Source of the DNA: Acidithiobacillus sp.
Lineage (GTDB): Bacteria > Pseudomonadota > Gammaproteobacteria > Acidithiobacillales > Acidithiobacillaceae
NCBI GenBank assembly: GCA_027445725.1
Contig: DAIAVG010000058.1
Span: 1 to 8,012, forward strand
DNA length: 8,012 nt
Direction: 5' to 3'
Positions within the stretch are counted from its first letter, which is position 1. The number at the start of each line of letters is the position of its first letter. The notes beneath the pieces were generated by a model. It saw nothing but the letters and a program-made list of their open reading frames with translations, made no database searches and was not told the origin of the DNA. Made by a program: the position numbers and the translations under genes. This document shows positions 1-6,415 of this stretch, one piece after another.

Positions 1-229
1 ATATCCTGCTCCAGGCGAGAGATTTCCGTGCTCTGCCGGACGGTTTCCTCCCGGTTGCCCGATTGCTGGGCAACCCAGATGGCTTGAGCCATTTGATGAA
101 GTTGAAGCGCCCATGGTGGAAAGTTATGGTATCCAAGGCAGTGCGATTCATGATTCCCAGGCTGGGAATGGAGTCCAGCAAAGCCTGCGCATAATTCAGT
201 AATAGTCCGCGATTCATATTTCTGCTCAC
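1..229 (-). pseudogene. 5' part of an unidentified gene, apparently frameshifted, leaving the window
   Basis: I do not recognise the product. A GTG at 229-227 overlaps the stop of the odp extension (GTGA), and an in-frame ATG follows at 217-215. This frame reads MNRGLLLNYAQALLDSIPS, then LGIMNRTALDTITFHHG, and looks coding to about 113. After that, coding signal moves to another frame, which reads ALQLHQMAQAIWVAQQSG, then NREETVRQSTEISRLEQD, to the edge. Hand-counted GC at codon positions 1/2/3 in the second part is about 70/39/64 percent in the shifted frame, against about 39/64/70 percent in the original frame. One extra G in the GGG at 112-110 would join the halves as FHHG-ALQLHQ. The joined product is helical, and its later part could be a sensor or receptor helix. 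The original frame does stay open to the edge, so an intact but odd protein is not excluded. Confidence 0.45.
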
Positions 230-315
230 TTTTTAGATGAATCAGAGAGTTCCATTTGATTCCCAATCTCCACCGACCTGGCGGCGACTTCCCGTTTTTG
301 CTTGTCCAGCCTCTT
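226..315 (-). other. In-frame, coding-like 29-codon extension after the odp stop
   Basis: Directly after the odp TGA (318-316) the same frame stays open for 29 codons, to a TGA at 228-226. The would-be peptide is strongly charged (KRLDKQKREVAARSVEIG, then NQMELSDSSKK) and looks like a helical or coiled-coil tail. By hand count its GC at codon positions 1, 2 and 3 is about 52, 34 and 62 percent, which is coding-like. Its end overlaps a GTG (GTGA) that opens the next gene, the same 4-nt coupling seen through the operon. It may be the former C-terminus of odp cut by a nonsense change, or a tail made only by readthrough. No good start codon exists for a separate peptide. Confidence 0.42.
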
Positions 316-1071
316 TCAGCGGGATATGGCGGTGCCAATATCGAGCGCATCAAACCAGCTCAAAAAACGTTGTACGTTTTCTCCGACATAGATAGCGCCG
401 TGTTGAGGGCAGAGAAAGTCTATATCCAGTTGGCTAACACGACTGATCCAATCTTTCTTGGCCTCTTTGGAGGGCATCCAACGTTGATGGAAGAATTTGG
501 CGTGCTGGATATGATCATCGAAGGCCTTACTGGAATCTGAATCACGCAGTTCTACCCAAGCACTGTGCCCCGACGGCAGCAATGCCGCTCCCACATCGCC
601 AGAGAAGAAAACCTTAGCTTCAGGGTCATAGACGTGGAAGTTGGCCGAGGAGTGTAGATAGTGAGCGGGGATGAATTCCAGCTTGCGCCCGCCGATGACG
701 AGCCCCCCCCCCTCATCGGGAATACCCACAAAATTCGCGTCCAGTGCTCCATAGTGACGGATGAAACCTTCCCAGAGCTTTGGCATGTGCCACTGGATAT
801 TGCTGTTACAGGCGTTCCATAAGGGCAGGCTGGAGGCAATGTCCGGATCTTGATGGGAAACGAAGGCGGCCTGGAGGGTGGAAGGCTGCACCACCTCCAC
901 CATGGCGGCAAAGACTTGGGGGAAAATTTCGAAGCCGCCGGGATCCAGCAGAATGCTCTGCTCATTGGATTCCATAACATAGACATTAGAGTCGATAACT
1001 CGGTCTTCATTTTGGTCGTAAATGATCCACCAGCGGTGGTTGCCCGCTTCAAATACCGATGTTGCTTTCAT
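316..1071 (-). CDS. ODP-type di-iron, metallo-beta-lactamase-fold oxygen/iron sensor
   Basis: This 251-residue protein belongs to the di-iron metallo-beta-lactamase-fold group related to flavodiiron proteins (COG0426) but has no flavodoxin domain, so it cannot take FMN electrons itself. Candidate metal ligands are His73, Asp75 and Asp77 (SHQDPDI), His137 (IPAHYLHS), Asp159 (FFSGDVG) and His224 (CPQHGAIY). The histidine that normally follows the third ligand in flavodiiron proteins is Ile78. Family knowledge: a Treponema denticola ODP of this type binds oxygen at a di-iron site and controls CheA through a cytoplasmic receptor. Its position after cheA suggests the same use here. I chose the ATG at 1071 because GGAGGA lies 8 nt upstream and the N-terminus MKATSVFEAGNHRW fits. 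An ATG at 1113 would add 14 residues overlapping the tip gene further. A run of ten G lies at codons 120-123. Confidence 0.87.
   Translation of the reverse strand: MKATSVFEAGNHRWWIIYDQNEDRVIDSNVYVMESNEQSILLDPGGFEIFPQVFAAMVEVVQPSTLQAAFVSHQDPDIASSLPLWNACNSNIQWHMPKLWEGFIRHYGALDANFVGIPDEGGGLVIGGRKLEFIPAHYLHSSANFHVYDPEAKVFFSGDVGAALLPSGHSAWVELRDSDSSKAFDDHIQHAKFFHQRWMPSKEAKKDWISRVSQLDIDFLCPQHGAIYVGENVQRFLSWFDALDIGTAISR
703..712 (-). repeat. Ten-base G homopolymer inside the odp reading frame
   Basis: The coding strand reads GA followed by ten G and then CTC, encoding Glu120 and three glycines. A gain or loss of one G would frameshift odp after about codon 123, before ligands His137, Asp159 and His224, and so destroy the di-iron site. 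Such runs are common sites of strand slippage and of sequencing error. Confidence 0.9.
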
Positions 1072-1669
1072 GCAGAATTTCCTCCAGTTGGTTATGATAT
1101 TTCCAGATGGCATCCCGCACCGTGGCCACTGCCATTCCCATGTCCCGGGATACCCGCATCAATGGTGCGCCAGTGCCTTCGGAGAGCGCGGCCTCGATGC
1201 GGCCAATAATGACCACATATTCTTGCTCCGCAATGCCTTCCTGTAGCTTCTCCACGTTTTTAATCAGTTGGCGTAGAATGGTAAGCGCTACTGCCTCTTC
1301 CGCGATGATGACCCGCTCCCAGGTTTTTTCGGTGCGGACGAATGTGGGGCAGATTATGTCGTAGTGATACATTTCCTGCATTTTCCGATGGAAAAGATCG
1401 GCATAACTACGGTGCTGCAGAATACGCATGTGGGCCTGGATGAGAGGAGCGATGGATTCCTGCAGATGGGAGGCCGCTTCCTTGAGGTTGGCCGCACGCT
1501 CGCGAAATGCCTGGGCCACCACGCCATACCCCGCTAGCGCTTTGCCATGACGCTTGACTAGCACCATGGCATTCAAAGCACGTCGATCGATCTCGCGTAG
1601 TGAATGTTCGATGGTGCGGCGAGTATGGTAGGAAGCGTCCACGATCATCATGATGCGTTGAATATTCAT
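1049..1669 (-). CDS. Soluble protein with a degenerate chemoreceptor (MCP) hairpin-tip motif
   Basis: I do not recognise this 206-residue protein as a named family. Residues 31-59 (ALNAMVLVKRHGKALAGYG, then VVAQAFRERA) align without gaps to the hairpin tip of methyl-accepting chemotaxis proteins, ALNAAxEAARAGEQGRGF plus AVVADEVRxLA. The ALNA, Arg40, Gly42, Gly47, VVA, Arg56 and Ala59 positions are kept. Two usually acidic tip positions are changed, to Leu37 and Lys43. There is no signal peptide, membrane helix, HAMP or ligand domain. The rest is helical, including a charged segment rich in aromatics (88-125) and a long helix at about 115-162. It is coupled to cheA by ATGA with AAGGA 8 nt upstream, and the next gene overlaps it by 23 nt. 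It probably engages CheA/CheW or joins the receptor array, perhaps relaying the di-iron protein's signal. That role is inference. Confidence 0.72.
   Translation of the reverse strand: MNIQRIMMIVDASYHTRRTIEHSLREIDRRALNAMVLVKRHGKALAGYGVVAQAFRERAANLKEAASHLQESIAPLIQAHMRILQHRSYADLFHRKMQEMYHYDIICPTFVRTEKTWERVIIAEEAVALTILRQLIKNVEKLQEGIAEQEYVVIIGRIEAALSEGTGAPLMRVSRDMGMAVATVRDAIWKYHNQLEEILHESNIGI
1080..1085 (-). promoter_or_regulatory. Ribosome binding site that sets the odp start
   Basis: GGAGGA on the minus strand lies 8 nt before the ATG at 1071 and inside the end of the upstream receptor-tip gene. It decides for the 251-residue start over the in-frame ATG at 1113. Confidence 0.75.
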
Positions 1670-3618
1670 TGGACAGATCCTTCAGCGGCGAGCGATGCGG
1701 CTGCGCCCAGCGCCCCGGCATCCAGAATGAGGACGACTCCGCCCTTGCCGGAGATGGTGGCGCCCTGGTACCAGTTCTGGTCGGCAAGGAAGTCGATGGG
1801 TTTTACCACTGAATCTTCGTTGCCGAGTACCTCGGAGACAATAAAGAGACCGCGCTCGGTCAGTACCCCCTCAACGCTCTCGGAATCCATGCGCATGGGC
1901 TTATCCTGTAGAATGGCCCCCAGGTCTACCAGCGGTACGATCTGAGTGTCATCAACCCGGTAAGTAACCCGACCAGCCAGCCGATGGATGCGATGCGCCT
2001 CCATGTCGGTCAAACTGTCGATGGCTGATATTGGCAGGGCGTAGATATCCCGCCGCAAGCGCAGGTAGAGGACCGGCAACACGGCCAAGGTAAGGGGAAA
2101 TTCCATGGCGATGCTGGTACCCTGGCCGAGGTGGGTTTGGAGATCCAGGCGACCGCGTAACTTACGAGCCGTCTCCTTGACCACGTCCATACCGACGCCC
2201 CGACCCGATAGATCTGTGGCCCGATCCTTGGTGGAAAAGCCGGGCCTGAAGATGAGTTCCAAGGCCTCTTGTTCCGAGAGACGGACGGCCTGCTCGGCGG
2301 TGATGACCCCTTTGTCGATGGCCTTTTGGGTGACAAACTGTCGATCAATGCCTTTGCCGTCGTCGGAGACTTCAATGCGCACCTTGTCGCCGAGATGGAT
2401 GGCGGCGACACGCAAATTGGCGGTGCGCGCCTTGCCGGCGGCGGCACGCGCCTCGGGACCTTCGATGCCATGATCCAAGCTGTTGCGCACTAGATGCGTC
2501 ATGGGGCCGGCGAGAGCATCAACGACGGCCTTGTCGATCTCCACATCCTCGCCCACAATCTCCAACTTGACTTCCTTGCCCAATTGTCGCGAGACATCGC
2601 GCACTACCCGGGGCAACTGCTGGAAAAGGCGTTTGCACGGCTGCATGCGCAAGCGCATGACGGTGTTTTGGATATCGTTGACGGTGAGGTCCATTTCTCG
2701 GGCAATACGGGCCATATCCTCATTCTCTTCGCTGAGGCCACCCACAGCTGAGGCGAGGCGATTGCGCAGAAGTACGAGCTCTCCCACTTGGTTCATGACT
2801 GCATCCAAGCGCACGGCATCAACGCGCAGAGTGGTTTCAGCCACTTCAGGTGGACTGTCCTGCTGGGCTGCTGCTTTGCTCATTGTTGGCACTGGCTTTA
2901 TCTGGTCTTGGACTGTTAGGGGAGCAACTGTGGTTTCTTCAGTAACAGGGAGATTTAGAGAGGTTGCTGGCCAATCTCCAGGTTTCTGGCCGGGACCGTA
3001 TAGCTGATCGAGATACTGTTCGAACTCATCCTCCGTAATGATATCTTCTCCATTACCAACAGGACACGTGGAATCCACGCTCTGCTGTTGGAGATAAATA
3101 CCCTCCGAACCGTCCTCACGGGAGCGATGTTCTATGTATAGGGTATCGGATACGTTGAGTGAAGGATGTTCCGCGGGTGTAGATGTTGCCGCCACATCTG
3201 GAGTTTTCGACTGCTTCGACGCTCCCACTAAAGACTGCCCACTGGCCATCTCCTGAATCATCTTTCCCAAACTCTCCGGACCGATGGTTGGATAATCGCC
3301 TGCCTGCAACGCACCTAACATGCCTTGTATTACATCGATCCCCTTTAGGATGATATCCACCATCTCGGGCGTAATGCGCAGGCTTTTGTTACGCACTTTG
3401 TCGAGTAAATCTTCCAAATGATGGCACCAATCAACCATCGCCGTAGCTTCCAGGAAACCCGCCCCGCCCTTCAGAGTATGAAAGGCGCGGAACAAGGATG
3501 CGATGGCATTGGCGTCATCGGGGTTTTTCTCCAACGTCAGCGCCTCGCTCTGTGCCTTCTGAAGCAACTCCGTCGCTTCTGGTAGAAAGTCCTGTAGAAT
3601 TTCCATATCCATGGTCAT
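1666..3618 (-). CDS. cheA: CheA, chemotaxis histidine kinase
   Basis: CheA is the receptor-controlled kinase that phosphorylates CheY (and CheB where present). The 650-residue protein has an N-terminal HPt domain with the phosphoacceptor His47 in FRAFHTLKGGAGF, a long linker at about 126-262, a dimerisation domain at 263-330, an ATPase with N box HLVRNSLDHGIE (375-386), G1 DDGKGID (419-425), F box RPGFST (458-463), G2 GRGVGMD (472-478) and GTS (500-502), and a CheW-like regulatory domain from about 512 to 640. I see no obvious P2 CheY-binding domain. The linker instead holds a short conserved-looking ITEDEFEQYLDQLYGPG at 194-210. The first ATG gives a 4-nt overlap with cheZ. In-frame ATGs at codons 3 and 5 are alternatives. 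cheW, cheB and cheR are not in the window. Confidence 0.97.
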   Translation of the reverse strand: MTMDMEILQDFLPEATELLQKAQSEALTLEKNPDDANAIASLFRAFHTLKGGAGFLEATAMVDWCHHLEDLLDKVRNKSLRITPEMVDIILKGIDVIQGMLGALQAGDYPTIGPESLGKMIQEMASGQSLVGASKQSKTPDVAATSTPAEHPSLNVSDTLYIEHRSREDGSEGIYLQQQSVDSTCPVGNGEDIITEDEFEQYLDQLYGPGQKPGDWPATSLNLPVTEETTVAPLTVQDQIKPVPTMSKAAAQQDSPPEVAETTLRVDAVRLDAVMNQVGELVLLRNRLASAVGGLSEENEDMARIAREMDLTVNDIQNTVMRLRMQPCKRLFQQLPRVVRDVSRQLGKEVKLEIVGEDVEIDKAVVDALAGPMTHLVRNSLDHGIEGPEARAAAGKARTANLRVAAIHLGDKVRIEVSDDGKGIDRQFVTQKAIDKGVITAEQAVRLSEQEALELIFRPGFSTKDRATDLSGRGVGMDVVKETARKLRGRLDLQTHLGQGTSIAMEFPLTLAVLPVLYLRLRRDIYALPISAIDSLTDMEAHRIHRLAGRVTYRVDDTQIVPLVDLGAILQDKPMRMDSESVEGVLTERGLFIVSEVLGNEDSVVKPIDFLADQNWYQGATISGKGGVVLILDAGALGAAASLAAEGSVQ

Positions 3619-4247
3619 ATCCCCAGCTCGGCCAAAAGAGCATCTACATCATCCTGTTCAACATGTTTCCCATGAATCGCCGCATCCAAAGCCGGTGCGT
3701 CAGTATGCACAAAGGGTGGTTTTTCCGGTGTGGAAGCAATATCAACTGTCTCCATGCGGGGCACTCCCATAGCGTCTTGCAAGCTTGTCAAAGCCTGGCT
3801 GATACGGTCATCCACCGCATGCAAAAGACGCAGTGCCTTTTTGAGGCGCTGTCCAGCCAAATCCTGTCCTTGCTGAGAGTTTAGAATGGTGGCCATGGCC
3901 GCCTTGATTTCCAGGATGTCCTTGTCGATAAAGCCTTGCCGAACACTCTCAATCCGTCGAATAGCGGCTTGGGCCGATTCAAGGGCCTCTAAAGTATTCA
4001 TCGTCTGGGTTTCGGACAACGCCAAGGCTTCTTCAATCGGGTTGCAGGCATCTGGCAGATCATCACCTGCACCAGCGATACGTCTCAGCCCCTCATTCAG
4101 GAGTAGGTCGGCCTCTGCCAGCAGGCGCAATCCATTTGACTGCGTCGGCATGCCTACGGATGAGTTGGCCGTTAACAGCGGTTGCATCCTATCGGTATCC
4201 GACTTGCAATCAGTGGCGATAGCCGGTCTTCTTTTACGTCGCGTCAT
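3615..4247 (-). CDS. cheZ: CheZ, CheY-P phosphatase
   Basis: CheZ speeds removal of phosphate from CheY-P. The 210-residue protein is mostly helical, as expected for the long four-helix bundle of the dimer. The catalytic motif is GQDLAGQ at 127-133, matching the DLTGQ motif of enteric CheZ. From memory, Asp129 and Gln133 correspond to E. coli Asp143 and Gln147. The C-terminus [13 protein letters not shown] (198-210) is the typical CheY-binding tail, tethered by a proline/acid-rich linker (160-197). The usual A-Q-D-F-Q-D-L before the catalytic helix is degenerate here (NSQQGQDL). The first 37 residues are basic and low in hydrophobics and may be disordered. It overlaps both cheY and cheA by 4 nt (ATGA), so equal translation is likely. 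Confidence 0.93.
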   Translation of the reverse strand: MTRRKRRPAIATDCKSDTDRMQPLLTANSSVGMPTQSNGLRLLAEADLLLNEGLRRIAGAGDDLPDACNPIEEALALSETQTMNTLEALESAQAAIRRIESVRQGFIDKDILEIKAAMATILNSQQGQDLAGQRLKKALRLLHAVDDRISQALTSLQDAMGVPRMETVDIASTPEKPPFVHTDAPALDAAIHGKHVEQDDVDALLAELGI

Positions 4248-4642
4248 CGCACGGCCTCCAGACGTTTGAAAATGGCTTCAAGTTTTTCCTTGAGCACGTC
4301 GGCGGTGAAAGGTTTGACAATATATCCGTTGACCCCCGCCTGGGCAGCTTCAATGATGTTTTCCTTCTTGTTCTCTGCCGTTACCATCAACACTGGCAGG
4401 TGGTGCAAGAGGGGGTCGGAACGAATGGCGCGTAACAGATCGATACCCTGCATGTTGGGCATATTCCAGTCGGTTATGACGAAGCCGAATCCACCTTTGC
4501 GTAACGCGACCAACGCGTCTACCCCATCCTCCGCTTCGTCCATGTTTTCAATGCCCAGTTCTCGAAGCTGTCCTTTCACAACTCGGCGCATGGTCGCAAA
4601 GTCATCGACAACTAAGTATTTGAGGGTGGTGTTGATGCTCAC
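4244..4642 (-). CDS. cheY: CheY, chemotaxis response regulator
   Basis: This 132-residue single receiver domain is phosphorylated by CheA and then binds the flagellar switch to change rotation. All key residues are visible: the acidic pair Asp13/Asp14 (YLVVDDF), the phosphoacceptor Asp58 (FVITDWNMP), the switch Thr88 (MVTAE), Tyr107 (GYIVKP) and Lys110. Trp59 next to the phosphorylated Asp is typical of CheY. The start is a GTG with a strong GGAGGA site 5 nt upstream, in the 19-nt gap after motB. Its stop overlaps the cheZ start by 4 nt. There is no output domain, and the cheZ-cheA neighbours support a motor-switching CheY rather than a general regulator. Confidence 0.97.
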   Translation of the reverse strand: MSINTTLKYLVVDDFATMRRVVKGQLRELGIENMDEAEDGVDALVALRKGGFGFVITDWNMPNMQGIDLLRAIRSDPLLHHLPVLMVTAENKKENIIEAAQAGVNGYIVKPFTADVLKEKLEAIFKRLEAVR

Positions 4643-4647
4643 TGATT

Positions 4648-4653
4648 TCCTCC
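4648..4653 (-). promoter_or_regulatory. Ribosome binding site of cheY
   Basis: The minus strand reads GGAGGA followed by five bases and then GTG. This near-perfect Shine-Dalgarno sequence supports the GTG start of cheY. It sits in one of the two true intergenic gaps of the operon. Confidence 0.8.
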
Positions 4654-4661
4654 GATAGCAT

Positions 4662-5525
4662 TTAATTGATTATGGCGTTCGGTGTATCTGTCGGCCCCTG
4701 TTCCGCCGTGCGCGTCATTTCTCTCATGATAATGCGCGTATTCCCTTGCACGACGATGGTAACTCGTCGATTTCCTGCAAGCGCTTGCTGCATGCTTTTC
4801 TGGGTATAGGGAACGGCAGGATGATATTTGCCGCGACCTACAGCACTCAGGAGAGATGGATTCACACCATCATGCAAAAATCTGTTCAATACCGAGAGCG
4901 CCCGGTCTGATGAGAGGTACCAGTTCGACGGATACTTTGCGGAACGTATCGGTTGATTATTCGTATAACCGATCACGAAAATACGATAGTGGAGGGGCTT
5001 TAGTACTAACCCCACGGCATCGACGATTTGGAGCGCCTCGGGCTGAAGTTGGGCGCTGCCGTTAGCAAAGAGGACGCTGGCATTGATCCTTATTCTGGTC
5101 CCCGTTGGGGTGTGAGCAATGCTGACCTCATGGGTATTGATCAGTGGTTGTAGCACCTTTTCTAGTTTGTCTCGCATCCGCATCATGGCAAGCTCCTGTT
5201 TACGAATGGCCTGGGCGACTGCGGGTGGGACGGCAATCAGCGGCACTGGAGAAGGTAGATGATGAAAGGGCGCGTTAGCTTTGGGTGGGGCCGTTTCCGT
5301 CACGGGTCGTTTTCCACCAAAAGCAACTTGCATGGATTGCTCGAAACCTTCAACCTTGGCCTTGTTTACTTGAGAGATGGCAAACATCACGATGAAGAAG
5401 GCCAGCAACAGGGTCATGAAGTCAGCATAGGAGATCAACCATCGATCCGCTCCAGCCGCATTCTCGGACCGCTTATGCCGCTGTTCATCCAATGCTTCCA
5501 AGTCGTCTGCTTTTTTGGTGCTCAT
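4662..5525 (-). CDS. motB: MotB-family flagellar stator protein
   Basis: MotB is the peptidoglycan-anchored stator subunit that carries the ion-binding aspartate. The start chosen here (MSTKKADD) gives 287 residues and an ATGA overlap with motA. A start 71 codons further upstream is possible, but it would lie inside motA and give a non-MotB leader. Residues 28-50 contain the MotB signature [21 protein letters not shown], split here as [14 protein letters not shown] plus AFFIVMF, with the ion-binding Asp35. A periplasmic linker rich in P and A (71-105) leads to an OmpA-like peptidoglycan-binding domain: LFANGSAQL (152-160), GYTNNQPI (186-193), [10 protein letters not shown] (200-209) and GRGKYHP (230-236). 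The usual G-H/Y-T-D motif reads GYTN, so the expected aspartate is Asn189. cheY starts 19 nt after the stop. Confidence 0.95.
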   Translation of the reverse strand: MSTKKADDLEALDEQRHKRSENAAGADRWLISYADFMTLLLAFFIVMFAISQVNKAKVEGFEQSMQVAFGGKRPVTETAPPKANAPFHHLPSPVPLIAVPPAVAQAIRKQELAMMRMRDKLEKVLQPLINTHEVSIAHTPTGTRIRINASVLFANGSAQLQPEALQIVDAVGLVLKPLHYRIFVIGYTNNQPIRSAKYPSNWYLSSDRALSVLNRFLHDGVNPSLLSAVGRGKYHPAVPYTQKSMQQALAGNRRVTIVVQGNTRIIMREMTRTAEQGPTDTPNAIIN

Positions 5526-6403
5526 GCCGCGTTGCCCATGTCGGCGAGGGGGGCGGACTTCTCTGTATCGTGGGGTGGTGGAGTTCGGGTTTTTGGCAAA
5601 TAGTAGCTTTCCAGCACCTCTCGTAATTCCATGGTATTGGTACCCCGCAGAATACCCGCGAGTCCGTCTAAAAAGACATTGCGAGCCACCAGTTGTTCCG
5701 CGATCACTCCGCGCAGACGATTGGCTGTTGGAATGCAAATTACGTTGGCCAGGACCAGTCCGTAAATGGTAGACACAAAAGCGGCGGCAATCCCCGTGCC
5801 CAGCGTAGAGGGATCATTAAGGTGGTGCATCACTTCGATGAGCCCCGTTACCGCACCCATGATGCCAAAAGTAGGCGCATATCCCCCAGCCGCTTCATAA
5901 AGGCTGGCCGCCATCATATCTACCTCGGTTTGTGTATGTAGGCGCAGACGCAGGGTTTTGAGAATAACAACAGATTCGATACCATCCACGGCCATCTGCA
6001 GGCCTTTTCGCATGAAAGGATCCTCAACCCCCTCGATCAACGCATCCATAGAAAGCAGGCCGCCGCTCTTCGCCTTTTTGGCCCAATCAATGATCTCATC
6101 AATAAACTCAGCGGGATCATAATGAGGGGGATAAAATCCCCATTTGATTATCAGTAGCGCCCGTTTCGCGATGGGCCATGGATGCTGCACCATGGATGCG
6201 CTGACAGCTCCGCCTACGACAATGATAAGCGCGGCCAGATTGAGAAAGGCAATTGGACTGGTGCCATCCACCATGGCAGCACCTAACAGTGCCGCGAAGC
6301 CACCGGCGAGTCCAAACGGGAACAGTAAATCCAGGCGATTCTTCGCCGTGGGTTTTTTGTAGCCCCGCCCATCTAGTGTGCTTTTGATTTCTTCGTTGGC
6401 CAT
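5522..6403 (-). CDS. motA: MotA-family flagellar stator protein (PomA/MotC-like)
   Basis: This 293-residue protein is the pentameric part of the ion-driven stator, which turns the flagellar rotor through FliG. Membrane helices are visible at about residues 27-46, 51-72, 174-193 and 203-223, with the large cytoplasmic loop between the second and third. The signature GGYAPTFGIMGAVTGLIEVM (173-192, with the conserved proline at 177) and DPSTLGTGIAAAFVSTIYG (197-215) resemble PomA/MotC proteins more than enteric MotA. Charged residues in the loop at 131-153 (MRKGLQM, then LRLRL) lie where FliG contacts are expected. The start ATG is preceded by AGGAAG at a spacing of 8 nt. The stop overlaps the motB start in ATGA. 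About 20 residues precede the first helix and a proline-rich tail follows 270. Whether H+ or Na+ drives it cannot be read from the sequence. Confidence 0.95.
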   Translation of the reverse strand: MANEEIKSTLDGRGYKKPTAKNRLDLLFPFGLAGGFAALLGAAMVDGTSPIAFLNLAALIIVVGGAVSASMVQHPWPIAKRALLIIKWGFYPPHYDPAEFIDEIIDWAKKAKSGGLLSMDALIEGVEDPFMRKGLQMAVDGIESVVILKTLRLRLHTQTEVDMMAASLYEAAGGYAPTFGIMGAVTGLIEVMHHLNDPSTLGTGIAAAFVSTIYGLVLANVICIPTANRLRGVIAEQLVARNVFLDGLAGILRGTNTMELREVLESYYLPKTRTPPPHDTEKSAPLADMGNAA

Positions 6404-6415
6404 GGAGGCGACTTC

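Noticed and set aside
1..349. A continuous frame from an ATG at 349 to the left edge that would need no frameshift
   Set aside because: It is open throughout, but between about 113 and 315 it overlaps odp's end and its product is rich in C, H and P with low third-position GC (about 38 percent by hand count over 39 codons). The GTG/ATG frame at 229/217 looks more coding there.
256..540. Plus-strand open frame of 94 codons (MIPNLHRPGGDF...)
   Set aside because: It is antisense to the well-supported odp gene and its tail, and I recognise no family, signal or context for it.
768..800. TGGCAC sequence on the minus strand as a sigma-54 promoter
   Set aside because: The spacing is not followed by TTGC, and it lies deep inside odp.
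552..1052. Minus-strand open frame of 166 codons inside odp
   Set aside because: It is a shadow of odp in another frame, rich in R, P and S with no recognisable motifs. The overlapping odp frame carries all the metal ligands.
4643..4661. Possible promoter or terminator between motB and cheY
   Set aside because: The 19-nt gap holds only the cheY ribosome site. No inverted repeat or promoter-like pair was seen.
5526..5738. N-terminal extension of MotB by 71 residues
   Set aside because: It lies wholly within the motA coding region, has no membrane or MotB features, and the ATGA start at 5525 gives a normal MotB.
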